This document shows positions 10,512-22,844 of a stretch of DNA of 64,000 nucleotides, piece by piece. The notes beneath the pieces were generated by a model. It made no database searches. It was given only the letters and a program-made list of their open reading frames with translations, and was not told where the DNA came from. This DNA comes from Aralia elata (lineage: Eukaryota; Streptophyta; Magnoliopsida; Apiales; Araliaceae). The position numbers were made by a program, and so were the translations under genes. Numbering within the stretch: position 1 is the first letter of the stretch; every line of letters begins with the position of its first letter. The DNA is taken from positions 51,344,746-51,408,745 of the forward strand of contig CM068385.1 in the NCBI GenBank assembly GCA_034770075.1. Direction: 5' to 3'.

Positions 10512-12109
10512 TGTAATGACCGGGAATTCTGAAATTTCCTTGTAATTCGAATTTTTGAATATTAATGAATATTTTATATTTTATTAATATTATATTTATG
10601 TTACGTGTTTAAAGGTTGTGAGACAACCTAGATTATGTGAATACATGAAATGGTATATGATTAAGTTTTATTTAAGTGAATAATTGATTTCGCATAGCGT
10701 CGCTAAATCACTATTCACGAGGCATGTTTCACGAGGCACGTTTCTCGAGGCACTATTAATGCCAGATATTTTTGTGTCTTTTTCGATGTTAATAAATTTC
10801 ATAAATACGTGTATGCGTACGAATAATTTTTCCAAGTGTCAGAAATTTTATTTGAGCTGATACGTGATTTTATCCGTATCCGAAATGCATTAAATGGGTG
10901 TTCCGAATATTTGGACAAATCCCATAATAATTATTTTTACCCATCCCAATATTTATGGTAATACTCATTTTAATTTTGGGTAGAGTTATTTACCAGTTTT
11001 GGTACAAAAGTGAGAGTTTTCGGATATAATTTTGGTGTTTTCGGGTATTTATTTTGGCTTGTTACTCCAAGAGGGAACCAATCCCTCATTTTAGTCCAAT
11101 TAGAATTGAGCAAGGAGGGAGGTTGCCGGCAAGCTCCTCGAGCAACCAACCCCATTTTCATTTTTCTTCAACTTCTCCCTAATTCACTCCACTTCTCCTA
11201 AATAATTCAACCATTTCCATTTCTCTCTTGCAATCCATCAGCTCCTCCTTCAAACCCATTTCAGATTCTGCAGAGAGAGAGAGAGAGAACTCGCCGGAAA
11301 AAGGAGAAGGAGGAAGAAGTCCCCGGAAGTCGCCGGAAAAAGAGAAGGAACTCGCCGGAAAAGAAAGGAGGAAGAAGAAGAAGGCACGGGTGGAAGAACC
11401 AAGCAAGGAGAACCCCCAAAACAAAGCCTAGCCGAGCTTCTTAACCATCTAGGAGGGATTTACAGAGGTAAACACCAACCAAATCCTTTCCATTCGATTT
11501 CTTGTTAAGATTTTCAAGTTTTTCTTAGTTTTGAGCTCTTAAGCTTGTGGGTCGGATTTATGACGATTCTTGGTGTTTTTGTTTGTTGTTATTGTTTGTA
11601 AATGTTGTTAAGAGGTTATGTAAGCTATTAATACCTTTAAAGTGGAACAAAAACGCAAGAAATCCTTACCTTGGCTTAATGGAGCAAGAACAATGGACTT
11701 TGGACATGAACTTGGACATTCGGACTTTTTTAGAGGACTGTAAAGCTATGATTTCGTGTTTGTTAATTTTGTTTGTTGTTATGGTGTTGTACTTCCATGG
11801 GTTACGAAGCTAACTCAGTTGGAATGGAGTAAAAAGGAGTTAAAACGAGTTCGTAGTAATGATTTTTGTAAAACATGTCAAGAACTCGAAGAACAGAGTA
11901 TGCACTTTACACTTTGGCTTAGGATTTGACCATGTTAATGTTAATGGGTAGCTCTGCATTTTTGATATGTTGTAGCCCCATGAGTTAGGAGTCCATAGAG
12001 TCCGAAATGGACCAATTTGCTTGCATATTGAAGGAGTTATGGAGGTTGGAGTGGCCGGAGGTCGGAGTCGCGAACTGGGAAGAAACCCAGAATCCTGCTA
12101 CTGCAGAAT

Positions 12110-12304
12110 GGCGCCGCAGCGCCACCCATAAGCCCAGCAGCTCACGCTGCAGCGAGGGGCAAGTTGGGAAAGATCGGGACTCACGCCGCAGCGTGAGGCC
12201 CAAGCTTTAAGGCTCACGCCGCATCGTGAGGCCCTGTCACGGAGAAAACACGGGACTCATGCCGCAGTGTGAGGCCCAGTGCTTGGGCTCGGCGCTGCAG
12301 CGCC
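12110..12304. repeat. GC-rich word cassette in chromovirus 2 LTR
   Basis: Six words share a GCHGCA-type centre: GGCGCCGCAGCGCC (12110), CTCACGCTGCAGCGAGG (12141), TCACGCCGCAGCGTGAG (12181), CTCACGCCGCATCGTGAG (12213), CTCATGCCGCAGTGTGAG (12256) and GGCGCTGCAGCGCC (12291). Most are near-perfect inverted repeats. The surrounding LTR is AT-rich. Confidence 0.88.
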
Positions 12305-12709
12305 AGTTCCGTGTCTGGACCGGATCGGGCAGTCAGGCCGGGTCAGGTCGGGTCGGACCTAATGAGTTCCTTTCAGCGGGTCTAACAATTATATTTTCTT
12401 TGTACTAAATGATTAGACAGGTTATTTATTCATATCTGGTTAAGGCCTTACGTGCTTAATTATTTATTAAATGTCAACCAAATTGGTATTGTCTTAAGGC
12501 GGAAATTGTATAATCTAATTGCAAATTAGGCTTGGTTTCAATGTGTTTTAATGATGCGAGACCCCCGACTGGGTAGTCGTAGGGCAATCAATGTGTTTTA
12601 ATGATGCAGCGTCCGTTTTGAACCGTTATTTGGAATGTGACTAATTGTTATGTAAATATGTACTTAATTATGTAGGATATTAAGGAGCGTGTATAATATT
12701 GTAGCAGCG

Positions 12710-12960
12710 CTTCAGGCAAGTTCCCTAACTTCATTCTTTCTATATATTGAATGCAAGTTCTCTAACCCTTGTCTAACCCTTGTGTTGGGCAAGTTTCCTA
12801 ACTCGTACAACTTTTATTATTGTGCGAGTTGTTTATTAATTGAGCAATCATTCTATATTATTGCAAGTTCCTTACTCAATTGTTTTTTTTTGAGCAAGTT
12901 TCCTATTTTATACAAATGTTGTATATTGTTGCAAGTTTCATGACTCAAATCGAGTTATTT
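12710..12960 (+). repeat. Degenerate GCAAGTTYCYTAACTC micro-repeats
   Basis: About seven GCAAGTT(C/T)C blocks are spaced roughly 30-50 bp apart. Similar arrays occupy the same relative place at about 16120-16275 and 20364-20545 in the sibling LTRs. Confidence 0.7.
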
Positions 12961-13859
12961 CCTTCAAGTTATGTTAGTGGATTGATTATTGTTAATTATT
13001 CCACATCAAGAATAAATTATTGATATTCGCACATTGTGCATTTGGATTCGAAATCTGTTGTTGGACTGTGAAACATAAGTTCTTCATTCATGAACTATTT
13101 AAGGGAATAGTCTACGCCACTTGTTTCGGCTGGACACGTACAGGTTATTATCTTAAAGGCTATCCAAACCGATTGTTGGTGCAGATTCTTGGACTGAGAG
13201 AGCAACCCTTATGTAGGGGATTTTAATGTGTCGATTATTCGATGCAGTCAGAGCTAAATATTATGCATATACATAGAGTACAAGAGGCTGATCCCCTCGA
13301 GTACTACTGACGGGCCAGGCGTTAAAAGGGTTAGTTGAATAACTGATCCTTTGGCCAAATAGTTCATGGTCTATTGGACCACTCAGTAGTAAATAATCAA
13401 TATTCATTTCTCCATTTGAACTTGATTATATTGTTAGCAATTTCTTCAATGTCTTAAATTGTTGAACTATGCGATTATGGTTCTCATTCATTCATGATAT
13501 ATCCTCTTTATTCATTTTAAACTTGCTGAGCAAAGTAGTTGCTCACTCTTGCTATATCATGAACCTATTGCAGTTAAGCCGGGGAGTTCCAAAGCGGACA
13601 AAGGCAAGGGAAAGCTTAAGGAATAGTTATATGTACTATCCGGTTATGTAATTCGTGGAATCGTTTTGTATTATTATTGTATTCTGCGATGTATTTGTTT
13701 AAGGTTATAGACCTTGGGACCGTAGTAAACCTTTTGTAATGAACCACATGTGTTTATTTATTCCGCATTAGTTAATTTATGTTGTTTAAAGGTGTATGGA
13801 TGTATTTTAGCGTGAGCACCAGATTCGAGGTATTGGTACCTGAATTTGGGGGTGTCACA

Positions 13860-14323
13860 GATCATGATTCATAGTAGGTCTGAATTAAAACTAGAGGGTT
13901 AAACACACTCAAGTTTTTCAGACTGACCAAGACGATAACAAATCCACTTTAGGGTAAATCGTTAGCTTGAATAGTGGTGTAGTGAATTTGAAAGGTTCCA
14001 AACAGCAAAGAGTTACTGGTTTAGTGACAAAGACAAAGTATATAGCTGTAAATGAAGCTGCAAGTTGATTATTTGGATGAAAAATTCATTATAGAACTAG
14101 GAATAGTTCTTAAGTCTCATCTTGGACTCAAACAATTGTTGCGACACTTTCATTTGATTAGAGGAATTACTGAAATAGAAGAAGTCACTATAGAGATAGT
14201 GGATTCTCAAGAACAACATTGCATATCCATTTACTAAAGCTTTATCCAACAACAGGATGATCGTCACTTAGAGAAGAAGGGTATTAGATACCATGGCTAT
14301 TAACTTTAGTGCAAGTGGGAGAT
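13860..14323 (+). pseudogene. pol: Copia pol 3' end (RNase H), copy E
   Basis: It aligns with the last ~460 bp of copia element A (51975-52493) and, less closely, with the RNase H of C and D. The equivalent of SELKLEG is followed by a TAA stop and further stops, so it cannot be translated. It ends in GTGCAAGTGGGAGA, the polypurine tract, directly before an LTR. The 5' part is missing because chromovirus 2 inserted at 13859. Confidence 0.85.
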
Positions 14324-14451
14324 TGAAAGTAGTATGCACACAATCCAATCATATTTGATATGATGTAGCATATACTTTATAATCTTATTCGTTTATTAAT
14401 AATAGAATTAATCTATTAAAGACATTTTCATTATCTACATGATGCTGTTAT
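14324..14451 (+). repeat. Copia E 3' LTR fragment
   Basis: TGAAAGTAGTATGCACACAA matches the LTR start of the copia family at 27775, 52494 and 50135. It is cut after 128 bp by the chromovirus LTR at 14452; GTTAT (14447-14451) would be the target duplication. Confidence 0.85.
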
Positions 14452-17175
14452 TGTGACGAACGGGATTTTTGTAATTTAATTTAAATATTTATTGAATTAA
14501 ATAAATATTTTTCGATGATTCAATTATTGAATTAAATAATTAATTGATGAATTTGTGGTAGATTAATTTAATTATATGTGTTATATTAGTTAAATTAATG
14601 TGGAGAATTTTTATATTTAAAGTATGTATTTAATTGAGTTTATTTGATTAAATGCATTATTTAAATAAGCATGATGTTATTCTAATTAATTTAATATTAA
14701 TTAGAGATTTAATAATTTGTCCTAATTAATAAAGGAGAATTTTACTTACGTGATTATGAGATTTAACGTGGTATTATTCTATTTTATTTAATTGATTTAA
14801 ATGAGATTATTTAGTTAATTAAATATGTGACATTAAACTATATAACAAGTAATTTATTAAAATAAACTAGAAGGGAGGATAAAGGTACCAAACAAACAAG
14901 GCCTTATGGGAGGTTGGAGTCAGTTAACCATTATGGGATTAACTGACGTCTATGTACTGATCAGTTGATTACATACGCATTCTATCAGCAGTTCTTAGAA
15001 ACCAAGTCACAGAGAAAAAAAGAGAGAATTTTGAAAGGAATTAGAGAATTGAGAAGAAATTCCATTCATTTGTTGCATAATCTAAGCACCAATCAAGGTA
15101 ATTCCTTGAATTCAACTTTAATTTATGTTATTTTAAGTTTTATTCCATGAACGTATATTTTAAGTTTTCTGTATATTAAATTATATGGCTAAATTTTTAA
15201 TAAATTGATGTTAGATGTTTGTAAGCATGCATAAATATATTTTATATGATTTATATGTGATTTAGAGTAATTAAATCCATGAAATCATGTTTATATTAGA
15301 GTTCTGGAATTTACAGAATAGTTATATATGAATATGGTTTAAATGTATGAAATTGATGCTTGTTTTGCATGTTAATCGGTTAAATTGATAATTAATTATG
15401 TTTATGCATGTAAAAACGAAGAAAACGTAAGTTAAACGGATTAATTTGGTTAAAAAACGAGTTCACTTCGATTGATTTTGCTAACTATGTCAAAATATAA
15501 GCATAAAGCATAAATTGTGGGTTTTATTCTTTAAATTGGTTATTTAGGTTGCTTGTGATGTAAAAATCATTGCGTATATAATGAGTGTTGGTTTTATAGC
15601 ATATATGATGTATGGGTAGTAATTAAATCAGTGAATTGTGAAAAACTTTGGCCAAATTTGGCATTTTTCTATATTCTTCGCGAACTACAGAAGTCTGGTT
15701 TCGGGTCCACCGCCCCGGCGGTGGAATGACTCTAGGATTGCCGCCCCGACGGTGTAAATGAACTAAAATTGTCGCCCCGACGATGACCTTGCCTCTGCGC
15801 CCAAATTGAACTAAATCCTACCGCCCCGACGAAAAAATTCTGAAGGAAACCACCGCCCCGGCGGTGGAACAGGAAATGAACAATTTTCTTTTTCTTTGTG
15901 CCCATGTTATGTTACCATATGCATGTTTAAAGCTTAGACTAATGTATTAATTGAGATATTAAGATGAAATTGGATGAGAATGAATCATGAAGTGTTTATA
16001 ATACTGTAACTAATTATTGTTACTGCTTTATAAACGGAATGTATAGTTTGATTAAGAACGTGAATTTTAAATTGTAATCTACGCACGAGACAAGTATCTT
16101 ACCCTTACTTATTACTTTTACGCAAGTTTTCTAAACTTCACTCTTATATTGAGCAAATTTATTACCTCTACTTTTCATTGAGCAAGTTCTAAAATCCCAT
16201 CTCCCTTTTATGCAAGTTTCTATATTCTACTTCATATTGAGCAAGTTCTTTACATAGTTCATTCAAGTTCATGAATTCAAATGTGTTATTTTGATTCCTT
16301 TTAAGTAATACTTCAGTTATACAGAGTTTATTCGATTGTAGGCCTTTGAGATTCAGTCTCTTGTTCTTGAATACCTTTCATATTAAATTATTGAACCTTG
16401 ATTTACTAGCAAACCCTTATTGATTCGACTAGTCCATAGTTGATGAGCGTTCTAAATTCTAGAAACGTTATTGAAGTAACTCCAAACCAAACTTCCTTTG
16501 GTGCAGACTCTGATGCCAACTGAGATGAACAACCCTTATATAGGGGATTATTTTACGCGTTAGCGTTTAGATGTTGTGCACATACATGGTACAAAGGACT
16601 GATCCCCCTAAGTACGAGAAGTAAGGTCCATATAGTCTTACGACTGTTAAAGGTTTAAAGTAGAAATACTTGATAACCTAGGACATAGTTCGTGGTCTTG
16701 TGACCCTCAGATGTTCTTTTGATTCTTGTTTTCCTAGTCTTGATTCAAAAGTTGAGAACTCGATTATCCGATATCCATTGATTATTCGCATGTTATTATT
16801 ATTTTATTATGATACTTGTTGGGCAATTGTTGCTCACCCTTACATAATAACATTGCAGCTAAAGTTGAAAGAGTTGACGAGCTATCCACTAGTAAGGGCA
16901 AAGGCAAAGCAAACAAGTGATGAAGACTTGTTATATTTGTTTAAATGATGTTTATGTAATAGACTTATGTTATGTTTCCGCATTGATGTTTTATTAAGGT
17001 TAGATGACCTGAGATTTATTTATTGAAGATGTTGTAACCCTTTAATGGGAGATTTCTATTTTAATTAAGAGTTTTCATTTACATTTGAATGGGTAATTAG
17101 ATGTGATGTGATGTAATTTGGATAATGAACACCAAATCCTGTGGAAACGAAGTACCCGGATTTGGAGGTGTCACA
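14452..17175 (+). repeat. 5' LTR of chromovirus 3
   Basis: It runs from TGTGACGAACGGGATTT to GGAGGTGTCACA, 2724 bp. The first ~550 bp are extremely AT-rich. It is related to the LTRs of chromoviruses 2 and 4 in its ends and its 3' half. It is followed by a degenerate tRNA-Met primer site, so it is a 5' LTR. Confidence 0.85.
15707..15867. repeat. GC-rich word cassette in chromovirus 3 LTR
   Basis: Five words based on CCGCCCCGRCGG: the full palindromic CCACCGCCCCGGCGGTGG at 15707-15724 and 15850-15867, and partial forms at 15741, 15771 and 15820. The flanking sequence is AT-rich. Confidence 0.9.
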
Positions 17176-17479
17176 GGTTGATATCAGAGTTGTAGGTTAT
17201 GAACCTTAGGTGGGGAAACCTTAGGGTAGTAGCCTTTTAAGAGACAAAGAACATAGTGGTGATAAACTTTTATCGAGTTCTAAACAATGAATTAAGGAAT
17301 TCATTAAAGATAATAAAAGACTTTATGTGGTATGTGTTTATGTGTTAACAACCTATGTGCTGCGATTAGTACCGAGTATTAATTAAAACTTAAACTTTAT
17401 TGTCAGGATGTCGGATGTTGGAGGATTCAGTTAACCTAGGGATGTGGAGCCCCGAGTGGCTGGAGAGGAGGAGCCCCGT
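17176..17479 (+). pseudogene. Chromovirus 3 primer site, leader and first-ORF start
   Basis: GGTTGATATCAGAGTTGTAGG is a mutated tRNA-Met primer site. A leader follows, then ATGTCGGATGTTGG near 17408, which parallels the first ORF of chromovirus 4 (ATGTCTGAGATGGG at 21695) and contains a TAA after eight codons. The frame is cut at 17479 by the insertion of chromovirus 4. The rest of this element is not found in the window. Confidence 0.75.
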
Positions 17480-19211
17480 TGTAACGACCGTGAATTCTGG
17501 ATAACCTTGTAATTTGAATTTTTGAATATTATTGAATATAATATATTTTATTAATATTATTCTGTGTTACGAGTTTGAAGGTTGTGTGACAACCTAAATT
17601 ATCCGAATGCATGAAGTTTACGTGTTATAGTTTTGTATGAGTGAATAAATTAATTTCGCGAAATGTCGCTAAATTACTATTCACAGACACTATTCACGCC
17701 ATAATATTTTTACGTATTTTTCAATTTCTATTATATTCGTTAAGGCGTGTATGTGATGAGATAAGTTTTCCAAGCGGTGGAATATTTATTTGAGCTCGTT
17801 AGTAATTTAATTTGTATCCGAAAGGTTATTATGGGTTATCCGAATAAATGGATAAACTCCGTAATTATTATTTTTACCCATTCCAATATTTTATGGTAAT
17901 ACCCATTTTAATTTTTGGGTAGAATTATTAAGCAAATTGGGTACAAATAAGGAAGAATTCGGGTATGGGAGACCATGTGTGTATTAGTTTGTGTGTGTTG
18001 CTAATATGGGAAACCAACTTAATGCATGGACCAATGAGGAGTGAGCAAGAAGGGAGTGGTCGAATGAGTGGCCTTGAGCCAAGTAATTTTCCAACATTCT
18101 TCTCTATTCCATTTCCAAGAGGAACTCGGGTGCTACACTTGCATTCACCCGAAGCTCTATCCATTCTCCCATTCAATCCTTCTCTCCCCACTCCAACAAT
18201 CAGCTCATCTTGGAAGCAAACCATCTACAGAAGAGAGAACATAGAGAGAGAAAGAGAAGAAACAATGAAGAAGAAGAAGTAGAGAGAGAAAGAGAGTTTT
18301 TAGAGAGAGAAAGAAGTGGGTTTGTTCGGGAAGAAGCCAAGAAGAAGAAGGAGAGGAAGCTTCAAGCTCTAACCAAGTCTCTGAGCATCAAGGAGCAAGA
18401 ATCAAGAGGTAAACATTATCCATAACCATTCTCTCTCAATATTTCAAGCTTTCATGGTTTTGAGGCTTATATGCTTGGTGGGTTTGATTTTCGTCGTTTA
18501 TAATTGTTGTTAGTTGCGTGTAAGTTGTTATGGAAGTTCTTAAGACTCTAAAAACCTTCCTAATAATAGTAAAGTAGAACAATATAACGAGAAAAATCGG
18601 AACCCATGCATGAAGGATGAAGAACAATGAAGAACATGGACATTTTGGACAAACACGGACATTCAGACTGTTTGAGAGAACTTGTAGCTTTGATTCAGTG
18701 TTTGTTTGATTTATTTGTTATTGTGATATTGTAGTTCTATGGGTTATCTTCATAACCCAGTTAGAACGGAGTAAAAAGCTTTTAAAATGAATTTGTGGTG
18801 AAGATTTTAGTAAATCATGTCAAGAAAACAATTAGTTTGTGTGAACAGTGACCTTGCGACCAAATCTGGTATTAATGCGTTGCTTGTAAAATTGTGAACT
18901 TCTGGAGTAGTATAGTACCTGAATTAGGAAGCCATGGGCTTTGGAATGAACGCATTTCGACCTCGAATGAGGGAGATATAGCGATTTTAAGAAAATATGT
19001 CAAGGCTGTCAAAAATACGAAAAATTAGTGCGTCGGGGCTCTTTGGAGCCACGGTTTTGACTAGTTAGAGAATATGGAAGGTTTTTATTTTTGGGTAAGT
19101 TATAGTTCATGTTATAAACTTTCCATAGCCTTAAGAACGAACCTATTCCGACTTAAAATGAAGAAGTTATGGTGTTTGGTAGAAGGTACTACGAACCTGT
19201 AATGTAGGAGG

Positions 19212-19398
19212 TCGTAGGGTGCAAGTCGTGGGGTAATCTCTGACCATCGTAGAGTGCCAATGGTGGGATGGGCTCTGTGGGTCGTAGAGTGGCCTACGAA
19301 GGTAGTAGAGTGTCTCTTGGAATCGTAGAGTACCTCTCGGAATCGTAGAGTGCAAATTTGGCTAAGTATGGGTCGTAGAGTGCAAGGTTCGTAGAGAC
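19212..19398 (+). repeat. Repeated TCGTAGAGTGC word in chromovirus 4 LTR
   Basis: TCGTAGAGTGC or a one- or two-base variant occurs about nine times (for example 19212, 19247, 19282, 19323, 19343, 19373, 19389), with later strays at 19607 and 19625. It occupies the LTR position where chromovirus 2 has its GC words, just after a shared GAAGTTATGG-like segment. This word is not self-complementary. Confidence 0.8.
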
Positions 19399-19403
19399 TC
19401 AAA

Positions 19404-20100
19404 ATTTGGCTAAGTGTAAAATCGTAGGGACTGACCAGCCAGAACCTCACTTAGTAATTCGACCATAGCTTTCTCATCCGAACTCGGATTGAGATGATCC
19501 AGGATGATTCAGAAAGAGAAAGAGTATACCTACAACTTTCATTTACTGAGCTTTAAGAGTTAAGGTCGGGATGAATCTCAAAATTGGGCATCTTTAGCAC
19601 TGTTGGCAATCGTAGAGCTGAAGGGTCGTAGAGTGCAAAATTTGGCTAAGTATAAAAATGTAGAGTAACTTTCAGTCCGAACATCACTTAGTAATTTGAC
19701 CATAAATTTTTCATCCCAACTCGGATTGAGATGGTCCAGGATGATTCGGAAAAAGAAAGAGTAGACCTACAACTTTCACTTACTGAACCTTGAGAGTTAA
19801 GGTCGGGAGAAATCTCAAAATTGAGCATCTTTATCACTATTGGCGATCGTAGGGAGTAAGAGGGTCGTAGACTCGAAATTTGGCTAAGTATGAAATCGTA
19901 AGGAGTAAGGGTCATATAGCTAAAATTTGACTAAGTGTAAAATCGTAAGGACTAGTCAGACTCAACCCCATTTAGTAAAATGGGCATAACTTTCTCATAC
20001 GAACTCAGATTGAGATGATCCAGGATGATTCGGAAAGAGGAAGAGTAGACCTACAACTTCCATTAATTAAGATGGAGATTTCATGCCTTCTTCAAATTCG
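19404..20100 (+). repeat. Three tandem ~240-285-bp LTR-internal repeats
   Basis: The segment CTCGGATTGAGATG.TCCAGG and its surroundings recur at about 19484, 19721 and 20006, each with AAAATTTGGCTAAGT or a variant upstream and GTAGACCTACAACTTTC downstream. The copies are diverged. Confidence 0.85.
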
Positions 20101-21443
20101 AATTTGGGCAGTTTGGTGACATTGTGCCTGTCACTTAAATGGTTAAGTATGAAATTTGGCGTATGGGCGTGCAAGCGTCGAAACGTTAAAACTAGTGTGC
20201 TTAGCCTTGCTTGGTATTATGTTTCTAATACGTTTATAATGTTAAGGGTAGTGTAAACCAATATTTGGTATTCATTATGTGACTAATTGAAGTATGTTTT
20301 CGTGCACATATGTGTGTAGGATAATTGAAGAGCGTGTGTCGTATTATTGTAGCAGACGCATCAGGCAAGTTTCCTTTAACCCTACTCAATTTACATTCGA
20401 GCAGGATGCAGTGTATTATGCAAGTTCTTCTTACTCAATTTACATTTGAGCAAGTTCCCTTAACTTACTCAAGATTATACTTGAGCAAGTACTATATATA
20501 TCATTGCAAGTTTCCTGACTCGTACTAGAGTTATTACTTTCAAGTTATACTAGTGGATTAATTATTGCCAATTACTCCACATCAAAGATAATTATTGACA
20601 TTCGCACCTTGTGCCTTTGAATTCATGAATTGTTGTGGGATTGTGAAATGTTTAAGTTCTTCATTCATGAACTGTTTAATAAATAGTCTACGCCATTTTT
20701 TTCGGCTAGACATATGCAGGTTAATATCTTTTTAAAAGCTGTCCAAACCAGTAGTTGGTACGGATTCTTGGACTGAGAGAGCAACCCTTGTTAGGGGATT
20801 ATAATGCGTCGGTTATTCGATGCAGGCAGAGTTAAATGTTATGCATATACATGGTGTACAAGAGGCTGATCCCCTCGAGTACAACTGACGGGGCCAGGTT
20901 TTAAAAGAGTTAGTTGAATGATTGACTCTTTGGCCAAAAGGTCATGGTCGGTTGGACCACTCAGCAGCAAATAATCATTATTCATTGTTTCATTTGAACT
21001 TTGATTATGTCATTTCAGCTATTTCATCAATGTTCATAAATTGTTGATCTATGCGACTATTATTCTCATTCATTCATGATATATTTTCTTTATTCATTTA
21101 AACTTGCTGTGCAAAGTAGTTACTCACCCTTGCTATATCATGAAACTATTGCAGTTAAGCCGGGGAGTTCCAAAGCGGACAAAGGCAAAGGAAAGCTTAA
21201 GGAATAATTATATGTACTATCCCGTTATGTAATCGTGGAATAGTTTTGTATCATTAATGTATTCTGCGATGTATTTATTTAAGGTTATAGACCTTGGGAC
21301 CGTAGTAAACCTTTTGTAATGAACAACATATGTTTATTTTATTCCGCATTAGTTGATTTATGTTGTTTAGAGGTGTATGGATGTATTTTATCGTGAGCAC
21401 CAAATTCGAGGTATTAGTACCTGAATTTGGGGGTGTCACAGGT

Positions 21444-21455
21444 TGGTATCAGAGC
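21444..21455 (+). other. Primer-binding site, tRNA-Met type
   Basis: TGGTATCAGAGC, three bases after the LTR end, is complementary to the 3' end of initiator tRNA-Met, the usual primer of chromoviruses and copia elements. Confidence 0.92.
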
Positions 21456-21694
21456 TTTAGGTTATAAACTTTAGGGATGCGAAACCTAGGTTATAACCTT
21501 AGTATTAAACTCCTATTGAGTACGCTAGGTGATGGATCGAGGAGATTCATTTGGTGATCATGTCTGGAGGTGGATTGTGGAAATCTATCGAGCCGAGTTG
21601 TGCATAATAAAATATCATTTTATTTTATCAATGAATATATTTTATTATGGCGCTGACATCTTGGTGTCTATTTGTTTTTGTCTGTGGTTGTAGA

Positions 21695-22441
21695 ATGTCT
21701 GAGATGGGAGAGTCCAGTCCTGCTAGAGAGGTGGAGTTCACATATATTCATGTGGACACGGGGCATTTAGTGGAGGTGTAGCCGAGTGAGCCAGAGATGA
21801 TGGACACTAGGGATGAGTTTGAGGCCGAGGATGAGGATCCCGAGGAGGATCCAGTGGCGGAGGATGATGAGCCACCTGAGTATGCAGATGGCATGGGCAC
21901 TACTACTAGTGATATCATAGAAGAGATGACAAATACGAACGAGGAGCTCGAGAATCGAGTGGTCCACTTAGAGGAACAGAACCAGGATCATCAGGATCGG
22001 GAGGAGCAGTACAGGTCATTGGTGTATCAGACTTTGGGGGAAAAAGCGGAGTTGACCCAAAGACTGCAGGAAAAGGACCAGAGGATTGTCGAGCTAGAGG
22101 TAAAGGTTCACGGTCGGCTTGGTGTTTCTGTTCAGTTTGGTGTGATGGTTTATGACCTCTTAGAGAGGAATGTGGTGTTGGTAGGACAGATGGAGCGGGT
22201 AGAGGATCAGTTGGAGACTACTCGTCTGGAGCGAGATGAGGCTATAGAGCAGTTGGCAGCCCTGACCACAGAGATTGATTCCCTCAGGTTAGGCTTGACC
22301 ACTTCCATTGGTAGAATGAGGGACAGGGTGAGGAGGTACCCCAGAGAGGAGGGTAGCAGCAGGCGCGTGATTAGGCGTCGAGTGGTCGATAGGCTAGCTC
22401 GACGGGAGCTCCGAGTTGCAATTCGTCGCAGCAGGCGGTGA
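21695..22441 (+). pseudogene. First ORF of chromovirus 4, acidic coiled-coil protein with one stop
   Basis: From ATGTCTGAGATGGG at 21695 the frame has a TAG at codon 29 (21779-21781) and is then open to 22441, about 249 codons in all. After the stop, translation could restart at the ATG at 21797 (214 residues). The protein has an acidic N-terminus (DEDPEEDP), a long heptad-like helix (NEELENRVVHLEEQNQDH through ERDEAIEQL) and an Arg-rich C-terminus (RRVIRRRVVDRLARRELR). No retropepsin, zinc knuckle or classic gag motif is visible. Its position, directly after primer site and leader, is where gag should start; chromovirus 3 has a similar start. It could be an extra structural ORF or a highly diverged gag. 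I do not recognise it. Confidence 0.6.
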
Positions 22442-22526
22442 TGTGTATTTTTTAGCATTATGTTTGTAGTAGTTCCCACTTTTGTTATAATAGGGGCATA
22501 CTTATGTTGTAAATCCCTATGCTTGC
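22442..22526. other. Tail after the coiled-coil ORF, then breakpoint
   Basis: A short non-coding stretch runs from the stop to about 22526, where sequence switches to minus-strand gag. No target duplication or LTR end marks the junction, so it is probably a rearrangement breakpoint. Confidence 0.5.
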
Positions 22527-22844
22527 AGCCTCACCTTTCATTATGAAAGTGGCAAACGACGTCTTCTGTTCTTCGGCCACTCATGCGACCTCGAAAACTT
22601 TCTCCATTTCTTCGATCCATGTCTGGGCTTCAATCGGATCCGTAGTCCCACGAAACTCCGGTGGCCCTACTAATTTGAAGTCCTTCGCCATGTGACTTCC
22701 TGGCTGATCAACCGCAACGGCGTGTCTGCCCTGCATTGCTTTGGCTAACAAGTTCACAAAAGTCCTCATAGGGTCTGCCTGACCTTCCTCGTTATTCACC
22801 GACTCTTCCGCCCTTGTGTATCGGGGTTGTCTTCTCGACGGCAT
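22527..22844 (-). pseudogene. gag: Inverted chromovirus gag N-terminal fragment
   Basis: On the minus strand an ATG at 22844 opens MPSRRQPRYTR; DFKLVGPPEFRGTTDPIEA, TWIEEMEKVFEVA and, after an in-frame TGA at 22581, EEQKTSFATFIMKGEA follow. This is the N-terminal half of a Ty3/gypsy gag, in which the FxG..dP.EA.TW segment is characteristic. The TGA is most simply a CGA-to-TGA change. The frame loses similarity after GEA near 22527. It faces opposite to the neighbouring chromovirus 4, and no LTR accompanies it, so it is a transposed or inverted fragment. Confidence 0.8.

Larger units (their letters stand above)
10512..13859 (+). repeat. 3' LTR of chromovirus 2
   Basis: It runs from TGTAATGACCGGGAATTC to GGGGGTGTCACA, 3348 bp with TG...CA ends. 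The flank after it (GATCA) is copia pol sequence, so this chromovirus inserted into a copia element. It shares blocks with the LTRs at 14452-17175 and 17480-21440, including GACGGGCCAGG-like and CAACCCTTATGTAGGGG-like segments. A purine-rich GA block is at about 11270-11400. Confidence 0.9.
17480..21440 (+). repeat. 5' LTR of chromovirus 4
   Basis: It runs from TGTAACGACCGTGAATTC to GGGGGTGTCACA, 3961 bp. It is followed three bases later by a good tRNA-Met primer site. A GA-rich block (about 18230-18400) matches the position of the one in chromovirus 2. The extra length comes partly from internal repeats at 19404-20100. Confidence 0.88.

Noticed and set aside
11228..11431. Lys/Glu-rich 67-codon frame in chromovirus 2 LTR
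   Set aside because: It is a by-product of the GA-rich tract in the LTR, with no similar frame kept in sibling LTRs.
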